A stretch of 64,000 nt of DNA from Phenylobacterium montanum (lineage in GTDB: Bacteria > Pseudomonadota > Alphaproteobacteria > Caulobacterales > Caulobacteraceae). The translations under genes were made by a program, and so were the position numbers. Each line of letters opens with the position of its first letter. Positions within the stretch are counted from its first letter, which is position 1. The stretch lies in NCBI RefSeq assembly GCF_018135625.1, contig NZ_CP073078.1:1533501-1597500 (forward strand), read 5' to 3'. Below the pieces are notes generated by a model. The model had not been told where the DNA came from, searched no databases, and worked only from the letters and a program-made list of their open reading frames with translations. This document shows, in pieces, positions 16,204-22,978 of this stretch.

Positions 16204-16887
16204 TCAGCCATCATTCTCCTCGGCCACCAAAAGATAGCCGATCCCCCGGCGAACCTCGACCCGCACCTCGGCCCCGGCATCCTGCAACGCCCTGCGCAGG
16301 CGAGAAGCGGTGACTTCGACCGCATTGGGCGTCACAGCGAGATCGCGGCCATAGAGCCGCTCCTCCAGCACATCCCGCACCACGATTCGCCCGCGCGCCA
16401 GCATCAAGGCCTCTAACAGCAGCAACTCCCGCCGCCTCAGATTGAGCGGAACGCCGACAACGCTGACCTGCTGAGAAACGGTGTCGAAGGTCAAGCGCCC
16501 GAGACTGAGCTCGCTCGCAGCACGCGTGCCGGGTCGCCGCAGCACCGCCCTCAGCCGCGCGCATAGCTCATCGAGTTCGAAGGGCTTGACCATGTAGTCA
16601 TCCGCCCCGGCGTTCAGGCCGGATATCCGGTCGGCGGTTGCGTCGCGGGCAGTCAGCACCAGGGTCGGCGGTGGCGGTCTGCCGCGGGGCCGCGCGGTCA
16701 ATAGGCCGACCCCATCGCCGTCCGGCAGGCCGAGGTCCAGGACCATCGCGTCATAGCCGCCCAGATCCAAGGCCTCGCGCCCCTCCCCTAGTGAGCCCGC
16801 GTGATCGACCACGAAGCCCTTCTCGCTCAAATAGGCGGCCGTCATCCTGGCGAGTTCAGGGTGGTCCTCGACCAGGAGGATCTTCAT
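16204..16887 (-). CDS. OmpR-family response regulator, no cognate kinase adjacent
   Basis: The 227 residues comprise a receiver (~1-115; phosphoacceptor D51 in MVLDLGLPDGDG) and a winged-helix output domain ending VRRGIGYLLV. ATG 16887 is 5 bp after the transporter stop, so it is cotranscribed with it; the longer open frame upstream is only a shadow of the transporter. No histidine kinase follows: the next gene converges from the other strand. The kinase at 20227 might serve both regulators, or the true partner lies elsewhere. It resembles PhoP/QseB-type regulators. Confidence 0.9.
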   Translation of the reverse strand: MKILLVEDHPELARMTAAYLSEKGFVVDHAGSLGEGREALDLGGYDAMVLDLGLPDGDGVGLLTARPRGRPPPPTLVLTARDATADRISGLNAGADDYMVKPFELDELCARLRAVLRRPGTRAASELSLGRLTFDTVSQQVSVVGVPLNLRRRELLLLEALMLARGRIVVRDVLEERLYGRDLAVTPNAVEVTASRLRRALQDAGAEVRVEVRRGIGYLLVAEENDG

Positions 16888-16892
16888 GGTGG

Positions 16893-18242
16893 CTAGCCCC
16901 CGAACCTGGCGAGGGCTATCAGGGCCAGGGTCACGGTAAGCGCCCCGCCGATACGGGTGGCGATCTGGGCGAAAGGCATCAGTTTCATGCGATTGGCCGC
17001 GGTCAGTATGGCCACGTCGCCCGTGCCGCCCTGACCGCAGCGGCAGGCAGCCACGATCGCCGTGTCGATCGGGTGCAGGCGGACAAGATAGGCCGTGGCG
17101 AAGCCCGTCCCGACCATGGTGACGACCACCGCCACGACCGTCGCCATCTCGGCGCGATTGAAGCCCGCGATCAGCTTGTCCCACGGCGTCATGGCCACGC
17201 CGATGGCGAACAGCAGCGGATAGGTGACCGCGACCGAAAAGAAACGATAGACCACCATCGCCCCGCCGCGCAGGTCCGGCGAGACCGCCCGTCCGAGCTT
17301 CAGCAGCACGGCCAGGAACAGCATGGTCACCGGCGCCGGCCAGTTCCACAGCCGTTGGGTCATCACGCCGACCAGATAGAGGGCGACCGCAGTCACCCCT
17401 GCGGCTGCGACCGATGCGACCGAGGGAGCGCCATGCGGCGCATCTTCATCGTCTACCACCGTGTGGGCGCCCGGACCCGACTGCAGCCGCCCTTCGCCGG
17501 TTAACCCAGGCAGGCGATGGCCGAGCAGATTGAGGGCGCCGGAAAGCAGGATGGCCGTCAAGCTGCCCATCATCACCGCCGGCAGCACCTGGGCGAACAA
17601 CTCGCCCTGGGGCTTGTGCAGGATGGCGCCGTAGCCGATCGAAAGCGGAATCGCGCCCTCGCCGACTCCGCCGGCCATCACCGGAACGACGATGTAGTAG
17701 AGCGTGTGACGCAGGCCCAGGCCGAGCGCGTAGCCCACTGCCGAGCCCACCCCAAGCGCCGCCACCGAACCCGCGGCGATCGGGGCGAAGATCTTCAGAA
17801 AGCCGGCGATCAGCACCCGTCGGTCCATGCTCAGGATGCTGCCCACGATGATGGAAGCAATGAACAGGTAGAGGATGTTGCTCTGCTTGGTGAAATCGGT
17901 CACCGACGTCACCAGCCCCTTCGGCAGCAGGTGCGCGTAGACCAGGTAGGATGGAGCGAAGGTCGCAAAGATCGCGCCGGCCCCCATCTCGCCCAGGAAT
18001 GGAAGGCGCTTGCCGAGCTCGGCGCAGGCGAAGCCGCCAACTGACAGCACGCCGATGTTCATCATCACGTCCGAAGGCGGCTTGCCGGTGGCGACGAAGG
18101 CCCAGATCAGAGCCAGCAGCAGCACAAACACCGGAACCGGCACGATGCCGATGCGGGCGTCGACTATCCGCCACCACCCATAGGGCCAGGCGGACTTGGC
18201 GAGGCCGCGCCCTGCCCTGACGTTGAAGGTCTGGTCGTTCAT
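16893..18242 (-). CDS. 2-hydroxycarboxylate transporter (CitS/MleP family)
   Basis: The 449-residue protein has about eleven membrane segments and the two family hairpin signatures. GGVGEGAIPLSIGYG lies near the middle, and CRCGQGGTGDVAILTAANRM followed by LMPFAQIATRIGGA lies near the C-terminus. This family imports citrate, malate or lactate with Na+ or H+ or exchanges them; the Arg in TRIGGA binds the carboxylate in CitS. It sits between a periplasmic propeller gene (53-bp gap upstream) and the response regulator (5-bp gap), forming a three-gene operon. Pairing with a TonB receptor regulon suggests uptake of a chelator-like carboxylate, which is inference. Confidence 0.88.
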   Translation of the reverse strand: MNDQTFNVRAGRGLAKSAWPYGWWRIVDARIGIVPVPVFVLLLALIWAFVATGKPPSDVMMNIGVLSVGGFACAELGKRLPFLGEMGAGAIFATFAPSYLVYAHLLPKGLVTSVTDFTKQSNILYLFIASIIVGSILSMDRRVLIAGFLKIFAPIAAGSVAALGVGSAVGYALGLGLRHTLYYIVVPVMAGGVGEGAIPLSIGYGAILHKPQGELFAQVLPAVMMGSLTAILLSGALNLLGHRLPGLTGEGRLQSGPGAHTVVDDEDAPHGAPSVASVAAAGVTAVALYLVGVMTQRLWNWPAPVTMLFLAVLLKLGRAVSPDLRGGAMVVYRFFSVAVTYPLLFAIGVAMTPWDKLIAGFNRAEMATVVAVVVTMVGTGFATAYLVRLHPIDTAIVAACRCGQGGTGDVAILTAANRMKLMPFAQIATRIGGALTVTLALIALARFGG

Positions 18243-18295
18243 GGCCTGATCCCGATGTTGATCTTGATCGATCTGCGTGGGGGCCGCGTCCTACG

Positions 18296-19357
18296 TCAGC
18301 GAGGCGCGTAGGTGAGCAGAGTGAAGCTGTCGGGGAAGTAGCGGTTCGGATAGAAGGGGCCGGCCTCGTGATTGACCGGCTTGGCCGGATCGACCACCCC
18401 TTCGGCAGTGACCAGGAAGACCGACTTGGTCTTAGGGTCCAGAGCCATGGTGCGGGCGATCGGACGCGTCGTCACCGCCTGGGCCAAGGCATAGCGGTCC
18501 GCCCCCAGCTGGCTGAAGATGACCAGGTTCGCGTCGAGGCCGTTGGAGGTGAACACGGTCCGCGTCTCCGGATCGTACGCCACCCCGTCGTTACCCCGGC
18601 CGATCGGCAGGGTTGCGACCTCGACGCCCGTCTGGCTGGACAGCACCGCCAGCACAGGCTTGTCGCCGCGGCAGCCGATGAATAGGCGATGGTTGGCCCG
18701 GTCGATGGTGAGGCCGGTCGGCGCCTTGCAGTTGGCGATCTTCCATTCGCCGAGCACGCGGTGGCGGCGGGCGTCAACCCTCAGCACAGCAGCGCGGTCC
18801 CGCTCGGCTACGAACAGGTGGCCCTGGCCGTCGGCGGCCGCAGCTTCGAGTTCGTCGCTGATCGTTTTCGTCCGAGCGGTGACCGCGCCGCTGCGGGCGT
18901 CGACGAAGGTGATCTCATGATCGTCGCCGCGCATGAAGGCGAGTTGGCCGGTGGCCGGCTCGTAAAACGACGCATCGGCGCTCGGCCCGAGCTTCATGCG
19001 GTCCAAGGTCTTCAGGGTGGAGAGCTGAAAGACTGTGGTCGAGCCATCGCCGTTGGTCGTGTAGCCTCGATCGACATCGGGCACGAGCGTCGTGGCGTTC
19101 GCGCCTTCGGACCGCTCGATCTGGCCGACGACCTTTCCTTCTTGCGTGTCGTAGACTGTGACCCCGTCGGCGCGCCGGTCGATGAACAACCAGGAACGGG
19201 CGGCGTCGAACGCCAAGTAGTCCCAGCCGGGAGACTGGCTCTTGAAGCTGACCGTGGATTGTAGCCGATAGAAGGGACCCGCATGGGCCGCGAGCGCGGC
19301 GGACGCCGCGATCACGGCCAGCACGCCAACCTTGGCTGATCTCCTGTCCTGGCGCAC
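18296..19357 (-). CDS. Secreted YVTN-type beta-propeller protein
   Basis: The 353-residue protein begins with a signal peptide (GVLAVIAASAALAAHA) and continues as repeated propeller blades such as SWLFIDRRADGVTVYD, RGYTTNGDGSTTVFQ and NHRLFIGCRGDKPVLAV. It is probably a periplasmic binding or scaffold protein; catalysis is not evident. GTG 19357 is preceded by GGGGAG and places the signal peptide at the N-terminus, so I preferred it to the longer upstream frame. It leads the operon with the 2HCT transporter and orphan regulator, and its promoter carries three CTGA boxes. A related propeller gene lies at 26268. Confidence 0.83.
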   Translation of the reverse strand: MRQDRRSAKVGVLAVIAASAALAAHAGPFYRLQSTVSFKSQSPGWDYLAFDAARSWLFIDRRADGVTVYDTQEGKVVGQIERSEGANATTLVPDVDRGYTTNGDGSTTVFQLSTLKTLDRMKLGPSADASFYEPATGQLAFMRGDDHEITFVDARSGAVTARTKTISDELEAAAADGQGHLFVAERDRAAVLRVDARRHRVLGEWKIANCKAPTGLTIDRANHRLFIGCRGDKPVLAVLSSQTGVEVATLPIGRGNDGVAYDPETRTVFTSNGLDANLVIFSQLGADRYALAQAVTTRPIARTMALDPKTKSVFLVTAEGVVDPAKPVNHEAGPFYPNRYFPDSFTLLTYAPR

Positions 19358-19453
19358 CCCGAAGCTCCCCGTCGCTCTTGCGAACGCCGCCCGCTCCCCA
19401 GTGACAGGGTTCTTCGCAGGCGGCCTGTTGGGCGGCAGATCTAGGCGCGCTCG

Positions 19454-19486
19454 CTGAACGGCCGCTGACGCCAAACTGAATTTTCT
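19454..19486. promoter_or_regulatory. Three 11-bp-spaced CTGA boxes (site A)
   Basis: CTGAACGGCCG, CTGACGCCAAA and CTGAATTTTCT start at 19454, 19465 and 19476, exactly 11 bp apart. The site lies between the propeller operon and the divergent response-regulator gene. The same layout recurs at 26122 and 28718, suggesting binding by the OmpR-type regulator encoded at 19568. Confidence 0.55.
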
Positions 19487-19567
19487 TTCAGAAACAGATG
19501 TTTGTCAGGATTTTGCTCGACAAGCCGGACCATCCGTGGCGGAATCGCGACCTGGGAGTTCGACGCT

Positions 19568-20230
19568 ATGAAGATCCTGATCGTCGAAGATGAGCGCAGG
19601 CTGGGCAGGTTCCTCGTGCAGGGCTTGACCGAGCAGACCTACACCGTGGCGCTGGCCGCCAACTGCCGCGAGGCCAATGACGCCATCGTCGAGACCAAGT
19701 ACGACGCCATCGTTCTCGACCTAGGCCTGCCTGACGGCGACGGCTTGGACCTGATCCGCGAATGGCGCGAAAGCGGACTGAATGAACCCGTTCTGATCCT
19801 CAGCGCACGCGACACGCTGGAAGACCGCATCAAGGGCCTGGATGTCGGCTCGGACGACTACCTGCCCAAACCGTTCAGCCTGGAGGAACTCCTGGCCCGC
19901 CTGCGCGCCCTTTTGCGACGCCAGTCGGTCAGCAAGCAGACCGTCATCGAGCGCAACGGCATCCGCTTCGACCTGGTCAGCCACACTGTGCACCTCGACG
20001 GGGCGACAGTAGACCTGACCAACCGCGAATACGCCCTGCTGGACGTCTTCATGCAGAACGCCGGCCGCGTCCTGACCCGCACGTTCATCTCCGAAAAGAT
20101 CTGGGCCTCGCACTACGACGTCGACACCAATCTGCTCGATGTCTACATGAGTCGGCTTCGCAACAAGCTTGAGGCGTCCGGCCGCCAGGTCTTCAAGACC
20201 GTGCGCGGTATCGGTTACCAATTGCTATGA
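19568..20230 (+). CDS. OmpR-family response regulator of a two-component pair
   Basis: The 220 residues comprise a receiver (~1-115; D51 in IVLDLGLPDGDG, Lys in YLPKPFS) and a winged-helix DNA-binding domain ending TVRGIGYQLL. It resembles QseB/CopR/PhoP-type regulators of envelope and metal responses. ATG 19568 matches the family start; upstream frame is promoter. The stop overlaps the kinase start (ATGA at 20227-20230), indicating translational coupling. It likely binds the 11-bp CTGA repeats upstream of itself and of the neighbouring TonB, propeller and triple-repeat genes. Confidence 0.93.
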   Translation: MKILIVEDERRLGRFLVQGLTEQTYTVALAANCREANDAIVETKYDAIVLDLGLPDGDGLDLIREWRESGLNEPVLILSARDTLEDRIKGLDVGSDDYLPKPFSLEELLARLRALLRRQSVSKQTVIERNGIRFDLVSHTVHLDGATVDLTNREYALLDVFMQNAGRVLTRTFISEKIWASHYDVDTNLLDVYMSRLRNKLEASGRQVFKTVRGIGYQLL

Positions 20231-21588
20231 AGACGATCGGCGCGCGGCTGACGGCCTGGTACGCGTTCAGCGCCACCCTCACCTTGTTCGTACTGTTCCT
20301 GATCGGCTACCAGCTCCTGGAGCAGCGGCTGACCCATGGCCTCGACCAGCTGAATTTCGCCGAGTTCGAGCAAATCCGCGCCCATCTGGGCCCCGACTAT
20401 AAATCGATCGACCGCGCCACCATGGACAGGCGCATCCGCGAGACCAGCGAGTTCTCCTCGGTCCTGTTCTATATCGTGGTCGACCACCCCAAAGGCGGCA
20501 TCTACTTCCGCTCCTCCAACCTGCATGGCGGCGATATTCCCGACGTCAAGGGCCGCCGCCAGTACAGCACGCCGGCGCCGGTGGGGGATCTCAGGGTCAG
20601 CGAATTCCTGATGCCGCCGTTCGATGTCACCATCGCCACCTCTCTGCTGCCGGTGCGCGAGGGCCTGCGCTCCTATGTCGAGGTCTGTGCCGCGTTGATG
20701 ATCGGCATGCTCCTGGCCAGCATCGCCGTCGGTTTCGGCGTCAGCCATGTGATGCTGAGGCCCATCCGCCTGATCCGCGAGACCGCCAATCGAATACGAT
20801 CCGACAATCTCAGCGAACGGATACCGGTCAGCGAGGTGCGCGACGAGCTGACCGACCTGATTCGGTTGCTCAACCAGATGTTCGACCGTCTGGAGACGGC
20901 GTTCGTGCAGGTCCGCCGGTTCGCCGACGAGGCCTCGCACGAGCTGAAAACCCCGCTTTCTCTGGTCAGGCTGCATGCCGAGAAGATGCTGACCGACGGC
21001 GACCTGCCGGCGGAACAGACAGACGCAGTGCTGGTCCAGCTGGAGGAGATCGCCCGGCTGAACCAGATCATCGACGAGCTTCTGTTCCTCTCCCGCGCCG
21101 AGGCCGACGCCATCCCCTTCCAGCTCAAGGTGCAATCGCCGGCCGCTCTGATCGACGGCTTTCGCCCCGACGCCCTGGCGCTGACCGGCCACCACGGCCT
21201 GTCCTTCACCTGCAGCCACGAGGGCGAGGTCGCCGTCGACTACGAGGAAAAGTGGCTGCGCCAGGTCCTGCTGAATCTCCTGACCAACGCCCTGCGCGTC
21301 TCACCGCCCGGCGGGGAGATCCGCCTGAAGTCGCAGGTCGCCGACGGGCTCTGGAGCGTCGCCGTCGAGGACCAGGGCCCCGGCCTCGCGCCCGAGCAGC
21401 TGCAGCGGATCTTCGAGCGGTTCGTGCGCTTCAACGTCCCGGAAAACGCCGGTAAGGGCAGCGGCCTGGGCCTGACCATCTGCGAGGCCATCATCGCCAA
21501 GCACGGCGGCCGCATCTATGCCGAGAACCGGTCCATGGGTCATGGCCTGCGCGTGGTGTTCGAGATCCCGACGGCGGCGGCGGCCTGA
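20227..21588 (+). CDS. Membrane sensor histidine kinase
   Basis: The 453-residue kinase has TM1 (~10-30), a periplasmic sensor region (~31-155), TM2 (~156-180), HAMP, a HisKA dimerisation helix with His238 in DEASHELKTPL, and a HATPase domain with NLLTNALR, DQGPGL and GSGLGL boxes. This is the standard partner of the regulator immediately upstream, with which it overlaps by 4 bp. The periplasmic domain does not show a motif I can assign. It probably reports the ligand imported by the surrounding TonB receptor/transporter genes. It converges with the cytochrome b561 gene, 3 bp apart. Confidence 0.93.
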   Translation: MKTIGARLTAWYAFSATLTLFVLFLIGYQLLEQRLTHGLDQLNFAEFEQIRAHLGPDYKSIDRATMDRRIRETSEFSSVLFYIVVDHPKGGIYFRSSNLHGGDIPDVKGRRQYSTPAPVGDLRVSEFLMPPFDVTIATSLLPVREGLRSYVEVCAALMIGMLLASIAVGFGVSHVMLRPIRLIRETANRIRSDNLSERIPVSEVRDELTDLIRLLNQMFDRLETAFVQVRRFADEASHELKTPLSLVRLHAEKMLTDGDLPAEQTDAVLVQLEEIARLNQIIDELLFLSRAEADAIPFQLKVQSPAALIDGFRPDALALTGHHGLSFTCSHEGEVAVDYEEKWLRQVLLNLLTNALRVSPPGGEIRLKSQVADGLWSVAVEDQGPGLAPEQLQRIFERFVRFNVPENAGKGSGLGLTICEAIIAKHGGRIYAENRSMGHGLRVVFEIPTAAAA

Positions 21589-21591
21589 GGT

Positions 21592-22137
21592 CTACGCCAT
21601 CCGCCGCAGCACGCCGTCTTTCAGGATGAAATGATGCGCTAGGCCCGCCGCGGCATGGGCGGTCGCCAGCACCAGGATCAGGTTGGCGGCCAGGCTGTGC
21701 AGGTCGGTGATCTCATTGGCGAGGAGGTGGCGCGCCGTCGGCGCGTAGTCTCCGAAGGCAGGAATCCGGGCCAGGTTGAACAGGCTGTCGCCGCGCAGCC
21801 AGGCAAGAGAGAGGCCGAGGCCTACCAGCGCAACGAGATTGGCCATCAGCGCCCAGTGCATACCCTTTGCCGCGAACCCGAGCAGCCCACGTTCGGCCGG
21901 CGGCAGGCGAGCGCCCCGGTAGCCACGCCAGAATATCCGGTAGAGGGTGGCTGCGGCGACCACTGCGCCCACGACGATATGCACCGAGCGAGCGTCGATC
22001 TTCAGCGGCCCGCGCGGAAACCAGTCGATCGTTTGGCCGCTGATCCATTGGAAGACCACAGCGGCGACGATCAGCCAGTGCAGGGCGATGGTCGTGCGGT
22101 CATAGCGTTGGCGGCCAGAGGTGATCCGATTGGTCAT
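21592..22137 (-). CDS. Cytochrome b561 family membrane protein
   Basis: The 181-residue protein has four membrane helices with paired His residues that can bind two b-haems: TTIALHWLIV in helix 1, DARSVHIVVG in helix 2, and DLHSLAANLI plus HAAAGLAHHF in helix 4. Bacterial b561 proteins (CybB type) shuttle electrons from quinol across the inner membrane. It is last in the operon TonB receptor - unknown Tat-like protein - b561, with a 4-bp gap. In a TonB operon it could reduce an imported metal or a periplasmic substrate, but that is inference. Confidence 0.88.
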   Translation of the reverse strand: MTNRITSGRQRYDRTTIALHWLIVAAVVFQWISGQTIDWFPRGPLKIDARSVHIVVGAVVAAATLYRIFWRGYRGARLPPAERGLLGFAAKGMHWALMANLVALVGLGLSLAWLRGDSLFNLARIPAFGDYAPTARHLLANEITDLHSLAANLILVLATAHAAAGLAHHFILKDGVLRRMA

Positions 22138-22141
22138 GCGC

Positions 22142-22975
22142 TCACTCGGGCGGACTGACCGCCCACAGCACTGCAGCGCGGAACAGAGCCAGACCCTCAG
22201 GCCTCAGCCCCTGGAACGTATCCTGCCATAGGAAGAAGCTGAGCCGGCGGGCGGGGGCAAGGAATTCGGCGTACATGGTCGAGCCCTTCTCGTAGGCGAA
22301 CACCGCCGCCTTGTCCGGCTCGCCTAGCAGGGTTGCTATGGTCACGGCGCCGAGGCAGGGCTTGCCCCAGTTCATCTTGTAGTGCTCGTCGTCCAGGACG
22401 TTCTGGACGCCGGCCTTCAGTCCAGCAGCCAGCGGATGGGGCGCATTGACGACGAAGATGAAGCGCTGGTCGTCGTCGGTGCCGTAGTCGTGGCCGCTCT
22501 TCCAGCCGGTCATCCCGAGCTCGCCCAGGAGGTCGTTCTCGAAGGTGATCAGCGGGATCGGCAGAGCGCGGTACTTGCCGCCCACGTCGATCGCGTCGAC
22601 CGATTCCGAGATCAGGATCAGGTCCTGGCCCCTGGCCTCGTCGACGGAAGAATATTCGTCGACCTGGCGGACCTTGAAACCCAGCGACTGCAGGAAGGCC
22701 ACCGCCTTCATGTCGTTGTCGCGCCAGGACTGCAGGGCTGCGATGCGCTTGGGCTCGGGCGGCGGGGTGGCCGCCCTGGCCTTTTCCAGCTTGGTCAGGT
22801 TGCAGACATAGAGCACCTGCTTGCCGCGCCCGGCATTGGCGTCCACCGCCGCCGCCCGCGCCCAGCCCTGCGGCAGGGCCGCCGCCAGCCCGCCGATGAG
22901 GAGGCCGCCGAACAGAACTCGCCGATCGACGCCGCCTGAAGCACCCAGTCTATGGGCCATAAACCGCTTCCTCAT
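22142..22975 (-). CDS. Exported protein of unknown function, possible ThuA/GATase-like fold
   Basis: The 277-residue protein has an N-terminal export signal with a twin Arg (VDRRVLFGGLLIGG) that could be Tat-type, then mature sequence from ~AAVDANAG. The body alternates beta strands and helices (QVLYVCNL, DLILISESV, IPLITFENDLLGELG) as in ThuA or class I amidotransferase-like folds, but I see no catalytic Cys-His pair. Its start is 3 bp after the TonB receptor stop and its stop is 4 bp before cytochrome b561, so it is part of that operon. It is probably a periplasmic partner of the receptor. Function is unknown. Confidence 0.75.
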   Translation of the reverse strand: MRKRFMAHRLGASGGVDRRVLFGGLLIGGLAAALPQGWARAAAVDANAGRGKQVLYVCNLTKLEKARAATPPPEPKRIAALQSWRDNDMKAVAFLQSLGFKVRQVDEYSSVDEARGQDLILISESVDAIDVGGKYRALPIPLITFENDLLGELGMTGWKSGHDYGTDDDQRFIFVVNAPHPLAAGLKAGVQNVLDDEHYKMNWGKPCLGAVTIATLLGEPDKAAVFAYEKGSTMYAEFLAPARRLSFFLWQDTFQGLRPEGLALFRAAVLWAVSPPE

Positions 22976-22978
22976 ATC

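Noticed and set aside
16888..17349. Upstream extension of the response regulator at 16204
   Set aside because: It overlaps the transporter gene out of frame; the receiver begins exactly at ATG 16887.
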